Shown here in pieces: positions 42,090-50,530 of a stretch of 64,000 bases of DNA. The stretch's first letter is position 1. Each line of letters opens with the position of its first letter. A model generated the notes under the pieces. That model saw only the letters and a program-made list of their open reading frames with translations. It had not been told where the DNA came from and ran no database searches. The stretch covers positions 84,966-148,965 of the forward strand of contig NZ_JAEMVC010000001.1 of the NCBI RefSeq assembly GCF_029215985.1. The letters are read 5' to 3'. This DNA is from Sulfurimonas sp. SAG-AH-194-C21 (lineage in GTDB: Bacteria; Campylobacterota; Campylobacteria; Campylobacterales; Sulfurimonadaceae). A program made the position numbers and the translations under genes.

Positions 42090-44039
42090 ATGCTAAAAAA
42101 TCTTACTATCAAAAGACAACTACAGATTGTTCCTGTTGTCATAGTCCTGTCGTTTGTTTATTTATACTTTTCAATCTCTTCAAGTCTTCAGCAAGTTGAA
42201 GATAAAAATCTAAAAGCTTCTCAGGCAAATAAAATTATCAAACAGATGCTTGAATCAAGAATTAGTGAGAAGAACTATGTTCGACGTAAAGATCCTAAGT
42301 ATGCTCAAGAAGTTCAGGTTTTCATTAAAGACAATCTTCAAATTGCAAAACAACTCAAAGAGAGTTTCAAAGAACAAGAAAATAAAAAACTCGTAGATTC
42401 AGTTACGACAAACATCACTCAGTATAGTGATTTGTTTAATCAATATAAACAGCTACGTGAAAGATCTTTAGCAAGTCAAGTATCTATGGTCAAAGAAGCG
42501 AATGATGTCGAAAAAATCGCGACAACTATTAGAGGTATACAAAAGACTCAACGCGATAAACTTTTACTCTCTGGAGCAGATATAAAAGTCATACAAGATG
42601 AGATTGAAGAGGCATCACTCGCAAACAAGATTGTTAAAAAACTTTTAATAATGCGAATAGCAGAGAAAAACTATATAGCTAGAAAAGACTTAAACTATAA
42701 AGCAGAGGTAGACAATAGTATAGAGAGTATTGCTACCCTTAGTCTTCATGTAAAAGATATTTTAGATAGTCCAAAAAATAAAGATATGATGGATGATGTT
42801 CTTAAAGCACTCAAAGAGTATAAAAATGCTTTTGAAGAGTTTAGCACTTTAAGAGAAAAAGCAATACAAATTTCTTTTGAAATGAAAAAAGAAGCAAGAG
42901 AAGCAGAAAATGCACTTCTTGTCTTAAGAAAAGATCAAAAAGATGAAAAAGTGAAACTCATCAATGCACTGCAAATAGAACTTGTTGTAATGTTCCTTCT
43001 AATCGGTGTAGGTGTAATACTTTTTATGGTTCTTGTCTCTTACATTATTAGCCAAAACTTAAGAAACATTAACAATGCAGCTAAAAACCTTGCATCAGGT
43101 GAAGGTGACTTAACAAAAAGAATTCATATCGATGGAAATAATGAAATAGCAGAAGTAGCCAATAATATCAATGAGTTCATCCATAAGGTACAAGATGCTA
43201 TTGCTGAGGCAAAACATGTAAGTAGTGAAGCTGCATCTATTTCAAATGAACTCTCTGCGACATCTCTAGAGATAGGATCAAGAGTTGAGGATGAAGCTGT
43301 TTTAGTAAAGTCTATCAGTAATGATGCTAACAAAACTACCAGTGAAGCTGAGTTTGTTAATGAAACTGTAAAAGAGATGAGTGAACTTTCTAAGCACTCT
43401 TTTGAAGCACTTCAAGGAACAACACAAAAAATCACTCTCTTAATAGAAAGTGTAAAAGACTCGAGCATTAAAGAAGAAGAACTAGCATTAAAAATGCAAG
43501 ATCTCAAAAACAGTACCAATGATGTGAAGAGTATTTTAGAACTTATTGGTGATATTGCTGAGCAGACGAATCTACTCTCTTTAAACGCAGCTATTGAAGC
43601 CGCACGTGCAGGAGAGCATGGTAGAGGTTTTGCTGTTGTTGCTGATGAAGTAAGAAAACTTGCTGAGAGTACACAAAAAAGTTTAGTTGAGATAAATGCA
43701 ACTATAAATGTCGTAACGCAGGCTGTTGACGAAGCGAGTGATAGTATGCAAATAAATGCAAAAGAGATTGCAGCCGCAGCAGAACAAGCGGGTGATATGG
43801 AAGAGAGTATCGATGATGTTATGCAGTCTATATCTAAATCAAAGAAGATGGCAGAAGACAGTTCAACTGCCGTTGATTCATTAAAAGGTAGAGTAATCGG
43901 AATATCATCAAAAATGGCTGAACTCAATGATGTTTCTATTTCTAATGCAAGAAGTGTAGAAGAGATAGCTTCAGCAGCAGAACATCAAAACAACATAATA
44001 GAAAAGCTCAATACACAGCTAAATAGTTTTAAAAGTTAA
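42090..44039 (+). CDS. Methyl-accepting chemotaxis protein with duplicated helical sensor
   Basis: A 649-residue receptor. TM1 lies about 12-30; the periplasmic region (about 31-295) is an internal duplication: [12 protein letters not shown] at 57-68 recurs as [12 protein letters not shown] at 189-200, and LREKA/LRERS-type helices recur also, so it fits the HBM (helical bimodular) sensor. TM2 lies about 300-325, then HAMP ([21 protein letters not shown]), and the cytoplasmic signalling hairpin [24 protein letters not shown]. There is no CheR-docking pentapeptide at the C-terminus. Ligand unknown. It is followed by cheB and cheR. Confidence 0.93.
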   Translation: MLKNLTIKRQLQIVPVVIVLSFVYLYFSISSSLQQVEDKNLKASQANKIIKQMLESRISEKNYVRRKDPKYAQEVQVFIKDNLQIAKQLKESFKEQENKKLVDSVTTNITQYSDLFNQYKQLRERSLASQVSMVKEANDVEKIATTIRGIQKTQRDKLLLSGADIKVIQDEIEEASLANKIVKKLLIMRIAEKNYIARKDLNYKAEVDNSIESIATLSLHVKDILDSPKNKDMMDDVLKALKEYKNAFEEFSTLREKAIQISFEMKKEAREAENALLVLRKDQKDEKVKLINALQIELVVMFLLIGVGVILFMVLVSYIISQNLRNINNAAKNLASGEGDLTKRIHIDGNNEIAEVANNINEFIHKVQDAIAEAKHVSSEAASISNELSATSLEIGSRVEDEAVLVKSISNDANKTTSEAEFVNETVKEMSELSKHSFEALQGTTQKITLLIESVKDSSIKEEELALKMQDLKNSTNDVKSILELIGDIAEQTNLLSLNAAIEAARAGEHGRGFAVVADEVRKLAESTQKSLVEINATINVVTQAVDEASDSMQINAKEIAAAAEQAGDMEESIDDVMQSISKSKKMAEDSSTAVDSLKGRVIGISSKMAELNDVSISNARSVEEIASAAEHQNNIIEKLNTQLNSFKS

Positions 44040-44044
44040 GAGTT

Positions 44045-44599
44045 ATGGATACACTTGTCCTTATAGGAGCATCAACTGGTGGTCCCGGACATCTTAAAAA
44101 AATTCTATCTTCTTTAACCAAAGAGTCCAAAGCTATTTTTATCATTGTCCAACATATGAATGCAAGTGTAATGGAAAGTTTTTCTTCTCAGTTAAGAGAG
44201 CATTCCATGCTTAGTGTATCTCTAGTAACAGGTAGAGAAGAGCTCTTAGCCTCTACTGTTTATGTTTGTGCACATACTTTAGAACTTTCCATAGAACATG
44301 GTAGAATATATTTAAACCAAAGTACCAAAGAAGCAATCTATACTCCTAGTATAAATATCTTGTTTCATTCAGCACTTGAATTACTCCCAAAAAAGAAAGT
44401 AATACCTATACTATTAACAGGTATCGGTGATGATGGGGCAGAAGGTACATACCAACTTCATCAAAAAGGCGCATACTGTATTGCTGAGAGTGAAGAGAGT
44501 GCTATAGTATACGGAATGCCAAAAAAAGCATACGAAATCAATAAAGAGATAAAAGTAATGCACCTTAATAAAATTATAAAGTTTTTACAAAATGTTTAA
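44045..44599 (+). CDS. cheB: Receiver-less chemoreceptor methylesterase CheB
   Basis: Catalytic CheB domain alone, 184 residues. The catalytic Ser is in LIGASTGGPG (S10), His in IVQHM (H37), Asp in TGIGDDGAEG. The N-terminal response-regulator domain and linker are absent, so it cannot be activated by CheA phosphorylation in the usual way; the Campylobacter jejuni CheB has the same architecture. It starts 5 bp after the MCP stop and its end overlaps cheR by 8 nt. Confidence 0.93.
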   Translation: MDTLVLIGASTGGPGHLKKILSSLTKESKAIFIIVQHMNASVMESFSSQLREHSMLSVSLVTGREELLASTVYVCAHTLELSIEHGRIYLNQSTKEAIYTPSINILFHSALELLPKKKVIPILLTGIGDDGAEGTYQLHQKGAYCIAESEESAIVYGMPKKAYEINKEIKVMHLNKIIKFLQNV

Positions 44600-45410
44600 G
44601 TTCTTATTTCCAAAGAAGGTCGAACTCATTGCTGAAGAAGAGAGCAGTACTTTAAATGTTGACACCAAAGGTATTGAAAATCTTTTCGCATATATAGAAA
44701 ATCGTTCTGGCATATCACTTGAAAAAACTAAAGTATTAATACAAAATAAAATCACCACTTTTTGTAGAAATAAAAATATCAGTTCATTTCAAAAACTATT
44801 AGATAGTTTTACCCATGATAATGACTTATGGGTTGAGTTTGTAAATCTTATAACCATAAATGAGACCTACTTTTTCAGAGAAAAGGGACAAATTCTTGAG
44901 GCATTAAAGAAGCATACAAAAACAACTGATACTTTATCAATCTTATGTGCTCCCTCATCCACTGGAGAAGAGATATATAGTGTAGTTATATTAGCTCTTG
45001 AGATGGGAATCACAAACTTTAAAGTCATTGGTATAGACATAAGCATAGAAGCAATTACTAAAGCAAAAAATGGGCTCTATACTCAAAGAAGTGTCCATAA
45101 AATTCCACCAAATACCTTAGAGAAATATTTTACTGCACAAGATGAAAAATATAAAATTAAAGACACTCTTAAAAGACATACTCAATTTACAGTCTGTAAT
45201 TTATTTGAGGATGAACTCTATAAACTAGGTAAGTTTGATTTTATTCTCTCAAGAAATATGTTTATCTACTTTAAAGATGAAAAAAAACTTGAAGCCTATC
45301 AGCGCTTATCACGTTTAAAAAAAGAGTTAAGCTCTACTATTTATCTTGGACATGCTGATGTCTCAAGTAAACTATCAGAGTACATAAAATCAATTTCACA
45401 AGAAGGATAA
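44592..45410 (+). CDS. cheR: Chemoreceptor glutamate methyltransferase CheR
   Basis: SAM-dependent methyltransferase of 272 residues. The N-terminal CheR domain (about 20-95) is followed by the Rossmann domain with ILCAPSSTGEEIYSVVILAL, VIGIDISIEAITKAKNGLY and FILSRNMFIYF, all family hallmarks. It adds methyl groups to glutamates of MCPs such as the upstream one, countered by CheB. cheB, cheR and the next outer-membrane gene overlap or nearly touch, so one transcript is likely. Confidence 0.93.
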   Translation: MFKFLFPKKVELIAEEESSTLNVDTKGIENLFAYIENRSGISLEKTKVLIQNKITTFCRNKNISSFQKLLDSFTHDNDLWVEFVNLITINETYFFREKGQILEALKKHTKTTDTLSILCAPSSTGEEIYSVVILALEMGITNFKVIGIDISIEAITKAKNGLYTQRSVHKIPPNTLEKYFTAQDEKYKIKDTLKRHTQFTVCNLFEDELYKLGKFDFILSRNMFIYFKDEKKLEAYQRLSRLKKELSSTIYLGHADVSSKLSEYIKSISQEG

Positions 45411-45412
45411 CA

Positions 45413-46147
45413 ATGAAGTTTTTTCGAATTTTCTTACTACTGAGCGCACTCATCACAAGTCTCCTCTCAAACAACACTGCGATTATCGCTGACCGTCCAG
45501 GATTTAGTACCGGAACATACACTGTCCAACCAGGTAGTTTAAATGTTGAAATGGGTTACAACTACTCTAAAGATGTACAAACAATTCCTTTGATGGTATT
45601 AAGAACAGGTATAACATCTGATTTTGAGCTAGATATCATGTACGATGGATGGGATATTAAGCATAGTGATGGGGAACAATATAGCATAACATCAGATATA
45701 GTGATTGGAGGTAAATATAGAATTTATGAAAGTAGTCTGTATAATATCACATTTATGGGTTTAACAACTTTGCCAATAGGAAGTGAGAATACTTTTAAAG
45801 TGCAAAGTATTAGTCCTTTCCTTGCTATACTATGGGACTATACACTCTCAGAGCAGACTTCTTTATTTGGTACACTACAATCTACGAGTTATATGCAAGA
45901 TACTCAACGAATCTATGATGCACAACTTGCACTAGGTGCATCGTTTAGTCATACCGATAAGTTTGGTAGTTTTATTGAGATATATACAATTATACCTTCA
46001 GAGAAGCAGATAGGTACTGAGTCAGTTTTTGATGGTGGATTTACATATATGTTAAACGATGATGTACAACTAGATATCAACATGGGTCTAGGACTCAATG
46101 CAATCTCTCAAAACTTTATCGGTGCTGGTGTCGCTTTACAGTTTTAA
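45413..46147 (+). CDS. Putative outer-membrane protein (MetA-pathway phenol-degradation family)
   Basis: A 244-residue exported protein: signal peptide MKFFRIFLLLSALITSLLSNN, then IADRPGFSTGTYTVQPGSLNVEMGY, a characteristic opening of the Phenol_MetA_deg/transporter-annotated family, and alternating strands ending in VALQF with C-terminal Phe, as outer-membrane barrels do. It starts 2 bp after cheR. Function is not known; an association with the MCP as periplasmic/outer-membrane sensor partner is only suggested by position. Confidence 0.75.
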   Translation: MKFFRIFLLLSALITSLLSNNTAIIADRPGFSTGTYTVQPGSLNVEMGYNYSKDVQTIPLMVLRTGITSDFELDIMYDGWDIKHSDGEQYSITSDIVIGGKYRIYESSLYNITFMGLTTLPIGSENTFKVQSISPFLAILWDYTLSEQTSLFGTLQSTSYMQDTQRIYDAQLALGASFSHTDKFGSFIEIYTIIPSEKQIGTESVFDGGFTYMLNDDVQLDINMGLGLNAISQNFIGAGVALQF

Positions 46148-46149
46148 AC

Positions 46150-46167
46150 ATGGGAGTTTACTCCCAT
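46150..46167. terminator. Bidirectional terminator between the outer-membrane and Zn-ribbon genes
   Basis: ATGGGAGT / ACTCCCAT, an 8-bp perfect stem with a 2-nt loop, placed just past the outer-membrane gene and overlapping the last codons of the convergent gene. Confidence 0.6.
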
Positions 46168-46502
46168 AAAATACTTACACCATACTCTTGGTTAAGAACA
46201 ACATACTTTTTATAGTAGACTTTCTTGCCATACTTTTTACTGAGAAGTTCTACCTCTAGGTCTTCTTCATTTAAAAGTGCTCTTATATCTTTATACTGCA
46301 ACCACTTTCCATATCTTGCTAAAGAGTTCTGCCAAATTTTAAAGTCACAAGATGCATCTTCACGTAACTCAAATACTTCACCATCTTCTGTTTTCCAGTT
46401 GGCGTTTGAACAAGCATATAGTTTTACTTTTTTACCACTGACTTCTTTATCGCGTACTTCTATCTGTCCATCATCACAGTAGGGGCATTTACCTAATATC
46501 AT
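46158..46502 (-). CDS. Small zinc-ribbon protein (topoisomerase-type Zn finger)
   Basis: A 114-residue protein. The N-terminal KCPYCDDGQIEVRDKEVSGKK and YACSNANWK..SCDF provide four cysteines (C6, C9, about C31, about C53) in the manner of topoisomerase I C-terminal zinc ribbons; the rest (WLQYKDIRALLNEEDLEVELL) is helical. It may bind nucleic acid. It is convergent with the outer-membrane gene and divergent from the radical SAM gene. Not a topoisomerase: no catalytic domain. Confidence 0.75.
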   Translation of the reverse strand: MILGKCPYCDDGQIEVRDKEVSGKKVKLYACSNANWKTEDGEVFELREDASCDFKIWQNSLARYGKWLQYKDIRALLNEEDLEVELLSKKYGKKVYYKKYVVLNQEYGVSILWE

Positions 46503-46615
46503 TACTACTCCAATACTTATTGTGTAAGGAATAATAATCTAAAAATAACTCTATACTTAATTTAATGTCAAATTGACATATTTTATATTCTAAAGCTTAT
46601 CATATAAACTTTAGG

Positions 46616-46621
46616 TAGAAT
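46616..46621 (+). promoter_or_regulatory. Candidate -10 box 6 nt before the SPL-like gene
   Basis: TAGAAT, TTCATT, then ATG; no Shine-Dalgarno between. Leaderless layout. Confidence 0.5.
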
Positions 46622-46627
46622 TTCATT

Positions 46628-47887
46628 ATGCAAAACTACATAGATAAATTTAACATAGCAATACAAAATACTTTTTATGCGAACCTCCCTCTTGATGAAC
46701 AAGAGTTTATTAAAAACAAAGCATTAGAACTACACTTTTCTGTTCAAGAGTTAAAACAAATAATTACTATCGCACGTGATTTAGAAATGTGGAATGAAAA
46801 AACAATCAGAGAAATTTTTCCAGACCATGACCAAAAAAAGGTTGTTTTTTCGCGTTTACGGTCTACTTATGAAGCCATACAGAACAAAACAAACTCTTAT
46901 GATAACTTTACATTAAAAAACATTCCAAAAGAGCAAAAATTTACTTTTAAGGTAGCCGAGAAACAAGGTTTTGGTTTAGGTTTATGTCCTGTTGCAAGTG
47001 AAAAAACACGTTGCTGTAACCTACTAACACTTGATGCCGTTGAGTCTTGTGGATTTGACTGTTCTTACTGTTCCATACAGAGTTTTTATAATCAAAACAC
47101 CATTACCTTTGATAGCAGTTTTAAAGACAAACTGCTCAAGCTTGAACTTGATCCAAACAAAACATATCATATAGGTACAGGTCAAGCGAGTGACTCACTT
47201 ATGTTTGGAAATCGTGAAGGAGTTTTAGATGCACTTTTTGAGTTCGCGTTTAAAAACCCTAATGTAATTTTAGAGTTTAAAACCAAAAGTGATAACATCA
47301 AGCACTTTTTAGAGAATGATGTTCCTCCAAATATACTCTGTACTTGGAGTTTAAATACAACTACTATCATTGAAAATGAAGAGCATTTAACAGCCTCACT
47401 TGACAAACGAGTAAACGCAGCGAGAACACTAGCTGACAAGGGTGTAAAAGTCGGTTTTCATTTTCATCCTATCGTAGAGTATGTTGGGTACTTAGATGAA
47501 TACAAAGAAGTGTATGAAAAGCTTATAAATAAGTTTACGCCTAAAGAAGTAGCACTTGTAAGTTTTGGTACACTTACTTTTATCAAACCCGTTATAAAGC
47601 AGTTACGAGGGCGTGAATTTAGAACAAAAATCACACAAATAGAGCATGTAGATGCAAGTGGTAAGACATCGTATCCTGACACAACAAAAGTGGAAATGTT
47701 TAAACATGCTTATCAGTGTTTTTCTGCTTGGCAAAAAGGAGAAGACAGAGTGTTTTTTTACCTCTGTATGGAAGAGCATCAAATGTGGGCAAAGACCTTT
47801 GGGTATCAGTATCCTACAAACAATGACTTTGAACATGCAATGCTTAGCTCATACTGTCGAACACTTGGGCAAGACTATTTAATCTAA
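46628..47887 (+). CDS. Spore-photoproduct-lyase-like radical SAM protein
   Basis: Radical SAM enzyme of 419 residues. The cluster motif is CGFDCSYC (C141, C145, C148), spaced CX3CX2C, followed by SIQSFY as in the SPL family. An N-terminal helical domain (about 1-95) precedes KNIPKEQKFTFKVAEKQG and LGLCPVASEKTRCC. SPL proper repairs the thymine spore photoproduct in endospores; this organism group does not sporulate, so a related DNA or nucleotide lesion, or another substrate, is likely. Its end overlaps the convergent WGR gene by 4 nt. No adjacent photolyase is seen. Confidence 0.87.
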   Translation: MQNYIDKFNIAIQNTFYANLPLDEQEFIKNKALELHFSVQELKQIITIARDLEMWNEKTIREIFPDHDQKKVVFSRLRSTYEAIQNKTNSYDNFTLKNIPKEQKFTFKVAEKQGFGLGLCPVASEKTRCCNLLTLDAVESCGFDCSYCSIQSFYNQNTITFDSSFKDKLLKLELDPNKTYHIGTGQASDSLMFGNREGVLDALFEFAFKNPNVILEFKTKSDNIKHFLENDVPPNILCTWSLNTTTIIENEEHLTASLDKRVNAARTLADKGVKVGFHFHPIVEYVGYLDEYKEVYEKLINKFTPKEVALVSFGTLTFIKPVIKQLRGREFRTKITQIEHVDASGKTSYPDTTKVEMFKHAYQCFSAWQKGEDRVFFYLCMEEHQMWAKTFGYQYPTNNDFEHAMLSSYCRTLGQDYLI

Positions 47888-48108
47888 GAGGCTTTTAAAT
47901 ACCCTAAGTCTTTTTTATGCACTAGAATATCTAGTAATTTAAACATTGCCTCTTTTTTTGAGGTAGTATATTCTTTAATGGTATTTGTTGGATTGATGTT
48001 TTGTGCAGCTCCATACTCTTTTTGGATTAAAAAATCTCCAAAAAGTGTAGGGTATATATTTACTTTATAGTAGTAAATTTTTTCATTAGAATTTTTAAAT
48101 AGAATCAT
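47884..48108 (-). CDS. WGR-domain mini-protein
   Basis: A single WGR-type domain: YYYKVNIYPTLFGDFLIQKEYGAAQ followed by EYTTSKKEAMFKLLDILVHKKDLGYL, where the naming WGR is YGA here. WGR domains are known in PARP proteins and bacterial DNA-linked proteins, where they contact nucleic-acid ends. The frame is open to a TTG at 48144; ATG 48108 (MILFKNSNEK) has GAGAG close upstream and begins where the domain begins, so it was preferred. It lies 3' to 3' with the SPL-like gene and after a small conserved gene on the same strand. Confidence 0.75.
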   Translation of the reverse strand: MILFKNSNEKIYYYKVNIYPTLFGDFLIQKEYGAAQNINPTNTIKEYTTSKKEAMFKLLDILVHKKDLGYLKAS

Positions 48109-48160
48109 TGCTCTCTCATTAGTTATATAAGAGTCTAATAGCAAGAGCTATTCCTAAAAA

Positions 48161-48358
48161 TTAACCCATTTTAATTAAAAATGTGTCTCCAACTTCTTGA
48201 AGTGTAAAACTATGCTTATCACAAAAGTTTTCGTTCATTATCTCTATCATCTCTAGGCTTTTTTCTAGTGCTGCATCTTTTGACTCAATCTCTTGGTTAT
48301 TTTCAAGGTCACTTCTTCTAAAACAACCACACTCTCTATCTACTACTATTTTAAACAT
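48161..48358 (-). CDS. Small conserved-looking protein, unknown function
   Basis: Sixty-five residues; begins MFKIVVDRECGCFRRSDLEN and ends FTLQEVGDTFLIKMG. Three cysteines (two in ECGCF, one in FCDKHS) could bind a metal, and the middle (KDAALEKSLEMIEIMNENF) is an acidic helix. I recognise a pattern shared by small Campylobacterota proteins but no function. The Shine-Dalgarno AAAGGA precedes the ATG. It is 16-52 bp upstream of the WGR gene, likely cotranscribed with it. Confidence 0.7.
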   Translation of the reverse strand: MFKIVVDRECGCFRRSDLENNQEIESKDAALEKSLEMIEIMNENFCDKHSFTLQEVGDTFLIKMG

Positions 48359-48440
48359 ATGTATCCTTTATATTTTGTGAAATAATAGCTAAAAGCGCTT
48401 TGCTTGCTCTTAGTTAATAACTCTGCATATTATTTTAAGA

Positions 48441-48446
48441 TATAAT
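48441..48446 (+). promoter_or_regulatory. Perfect -10 box 6 nt before the LMW-phosphatase-like gene
   Basis: TATAAT, TGCATT, then ATG at 48453, the clearest leaderless arrangement in the window together with the thioesterase gene. Confidence 0.6.
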
Positions 48447-48452
48447 TGCATT

Positions 48453-48857
48453 ATGAATAAAAAAATACTTCTTTTATGTAAAGACAATAGTGCACTCTCT
48501 ATCATGGCTGAAGCAGTACTCAACAAATATCTCAAAGAAGTAAGTGCTTCAAGTGGTGCTGTTAAGAAGACTAAGCCTATCAACCCATCAGTGAAGTCAG
48601 CTCTTGTAAAAGACACTTCATGGAGTGATGAGTACAAGAGTAAGCCTGTTTTAGACTTACTCCAAGAAGAGTTTGACTTAGTTATAGCACTTGATACAAT
48701 ATCTTCAAAAGCTATACCAGAGTTTTCAGATAATACTATCGTAATTGAGATAGAGTATGAGCACCCTAACTATGAAAGCTCCACTCAAATGGAACGCTTT
48801 ATAAAAACCTTGAAGATGGAACTTATTCCCATCACAAGAGATATATTAGAGCTATAA
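48453..48857 (+). CDS. LMW tyrosine phosphatase/ArsC-fold protein with altered P-loop
   Basis: A 134-residue protein of the low-molecular-weight phosphatase fold. The P-loop reads LLCKDNSALSIMAEA: Cys9 and Ser16 match the C-x5-R-S pattern, but the Arg is Leu15. The acid Asp-Pro of the family is replaced near the C-terminus (IEYEHPNYES, HP). Both losses point to a binding-only or otherwise altered protein rather than an active phosphatase or arsenate reductase. AVLNKYLKEVSASSGAVK is otherwise normal. Gene stands ahead of the CvfB-like gene. Confidence 0.8.
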   Translation: MNKKILLLCKDNSALSIMAEAVLNKYLKEVSASSGAVKKTKPINPSVKSALVKDTSWSDEYKSKPVLDLLQEEFDLVIALDTISSKAIPEFSDNTIVIEIEYEHPNYESSTQMERFIKTLKMELIPITRDILEL

Positions 48858-48882
48858 AATCAATATAAACGGAATAACCAAA

Positions 48883-49740
48883 ATGACAGAAAATATACAA
48901 AGTGACTTTTTAGAACTCGGAGTAATTAATACTCTTTTAATTGATAGACTTACAACACCTGGTGCTTATCTTATGGCAAGAGATGGAGAGGATGTTTTAC
49001 TTCCTGGACCCTACCTTACTCCTGAGATGAAAGAGAGAACACTTGTAGATGTGTTTCTTTATACTGACTCAGAAGACAGACTTGTAGCTACTACAAAAAA
49101 ACCTGTAGCAATGCTAGATGAGTTTGCACTTTTTACAGTAGTTGATGTTGCACCTTTTGGTGCGTTTATGGACTGGGGACTCTCAAAAGACCTTCTTGTT
49201 CCAAATATGTTTCAAAAAACAAAGTTTGAAGTAGGTGAAAAACGATTTATCAAAGTCATCTACGATGAGAGAACACACAGACTTGTAGGAACAGAAAAAG
49301 TTGGTGATGTTTTAGATAAAAAAGTAAAAGGGCTTGCTGTAAATAAAGAAGCACAGATTCTTATTATCTCTAAAACACCCCTTGGTTTTAAATGTATCGT
49401 AGATGATAAATACGAGGGTCTTATTTACCATAATGAAATCTTTGAGACTATAAATGTTGGAGATAAGAGAACTGCTTATGTTAAAAGTGTTCGTAAAGAT
49501 GGAAACATTGATCTTACTCTAAGAAAAGCTGGAAGTAAAAAAAGCGGTAATAGTGATGAAAAAGTTTTATCTCTACTAAAAGAGAACAAAGGCATAATGC
49601 CTTACAACTATAAAAGTGATGCTGAGCTTATCAAAGATATATTTGGTTTGAGTAAAAAAGAGTTTAAACGCACACTAACTTCACTTGTAGATGCTGGTAA
49701 GATAGAAGTAAAAGATACTGGTATCTATATAAAGGCTTAA
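48883..49740 (+). CDS. cvfB: S1-domain RNA-binding protein, CvfB-like
   Basis: A 285-residue protein with OB-fold S1 modules and a C-terminal winged helix, the domain order of CvfB/YitL. One S1 module spans about 75-140 (FTVVDVAPFGAFMDWGLSKDLLVP), another about 160-220 (FKCIVDDKYEGLIYHNEIFE, DGNIDLTLRK), and the winged helix about 225-285 (GLSKKEFKRTLTSLVDAGKIE). CvfB of Staphylococcus binds RNA and affects virulence gene expression. It is followed after 2 bp by a 68-residue ORF. Confidence 0.85.
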   Translation: MTENIQSDFLELGVINTLLIDRLTTPGAYLMARDGEDVLLPGPYLTPEMKERTLVDVFLYTDSEDRLVATTKKPVAMLDEFALFTVVDVAPFGAFMDWGLSKDLLVPNMFQKTKFEVGEKRFIKVIYDERTHRLVGTEKVGDVLDKKVKGLAVNKEAQILIISKTPLGFKCIVDDKYEGLIYHNEIFETINVGDKRTAYVKSVRKDGNIDLTLRKAGSKKSGNSDEKVLSLLKENKGIMPYNYKSDAELIKDIFGLSKKEFKRTLTSLVDAGKIEVKDTGIYIKA

Positions 49741-49742
49741 GA

Positions 49743-49949
49743 ATGATAAAAAAGAAATTTAATGAAGATTTACGCGGCAAAGATATAGAGTTTGAAATGC
49801 TCAATCAAAGATATAAGGCTATTCGCTTTTATCAAGCAAAAATGACACTAGATGTTATACTAATTGATGATGTAGATAAACAAGGTATAATTAATATACC
49901 TTTTGCGCACTTACCAAAAGCAACAAAAAAGATATTAAAACCTAACTAA
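49743..49949 (+). CDS. Conserved-looking small protein, unknown function
   Basis: A 68-residue basic protein, MIKKKFNEDLRGKDIEFEML at the start and NIPFAHLPKATKKILKPN at the end. No motif that I know. It is packed between cvfB and the chorismate-mutase-like gene (10 bp), so it is probably translated from the same mRNA. AAGA-type ribosome-binding site overlaps the cvfB end. Confidence 0.65.
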   Translation: MIKKKFNEDLRGKDIEFEMLNQRYKAIRFYQAKMTLDVILIDDVDKQGIINIPFAHLPKATKKILKPN

Positions 49950-49959
49950 GGCAAAACAG

Positions 49960-50253
49960 ATGAAAAAATGTAAAACATTAGAAGAAGTAAGAACTGAAAT
50001 AGATGTAATTGACACAAAATTAGTAGAATTGATTTCTGAGCGTTCTCATCTTATCCGTCAGGCAGCAGGTTTTAAAAACTCAGTTGAAGAGGTTAAAGCA
50101 GAAGATAGAATAGAATTTATTCTACAACATGTCCGACAAAAAGCAATTGCACTTGAAATAAATCCAAATATGATAAGCGAACTTTTTACAATAATGATAG
50201 ATGAAATGGTTGAGATGGAGATATCTGAGTTTAGAAACTCAAATGTGTTTTAA
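49960..50253 (+). CDS. Chorismate-mutase-like (AroQ/PchB type) protein
   Basis: A 97-residue all-helical protein with the AroQ/PchB layout: LEEVRTEIDVIDTKLVELISERSHLIRQA (helix 1 with active-site Arg residues), then FKNSVEEVKAEDRIEFILQHVR (Lys and Arg), and ISELFTIMIDEMVEMEI. The sequence resembles PchB (isochorismate-pyruvate lyase) as much as mutase; neither a siderophore cluster nor aromatic-synthesis genes are nearby. It ends just before a perfect bidirectional terminator. Confidence 0.8.
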   Translation: MKKCKTLEEVRTEIDVIDTKLVELISERSHLIRQAAGFKNSVEEVKAEDRIEFILQHVRQKAIALEINPNMISELFTIMIDEMVEMEISEFRNSNVF

Positions 50254-50254
50254 A

Positions 50255-50281
50255 TTCTAAATGAGCAGAGCTCATTTAGAA
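50255..50281. terminator. Bidirectional terminator between the chorismate-mutase-like gene and infA
   Basis: TTCTAAATGAGC / GCTCATTTAGAA, a perfect 12-bp stem with the 3-nt loop AGA, between two convergent genes; its position ends both the accessory block and the infA transcript. Confidence 0.75.
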
Positions 50282-50289
50282 AGAACGAT

Positions 50290-50508
50290 TTACTTATATC
50301 TATAAGTAATACGACCCTTATCAAGTGAGTATGGAGTTAACTCTAGTTTCACTTTATCACCTGGAAGAATTTTAATGTAATGCATTCTCATTTTTCCAGC
50401 AATGTGACATAAAATTATATGTCCATTTTCTAATTCGACACGGAAAGTTGCATTTGGTAATGCTTCAATAATCTTGCCGTCAACTTCTATAACATCAGCT
50501 TTAGCCAT
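50290..50508 (-). CDS. infA: Translation initiation factor IF-1
   Basis: Single OB-fold protein of 72 residues that blocks the A site during 30S initiation. Sequence [26 protein letters not shown]...[23 protein letters not shown] is diagnostic. AAGGAC ribosome-binding site. It is the end of the secY-map-infA segment; a 287-bp spacer with the composite palindrome separates it from map. rpmJ, often its neighbour, lies 9 kb away. Confidence 0.98.
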   Translation of the reverse strand: MAKADVIEVDGKIIEALPNATFRVELENGHIILCHIAGKMRMHYIKILPGDKVKLELTPYSLDKGRITYRYK

Positions 50509-50530
50509 TTATAAGTCCTTTTGTACTCTC

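Noticed and set aside
43412..43927. Minus-strand open frame opposite the MCP
   Set aside because: Low-complexity Ser/Ala-rich translation caused by the antisense of coiled-coil codons; no ribosome-binding site.
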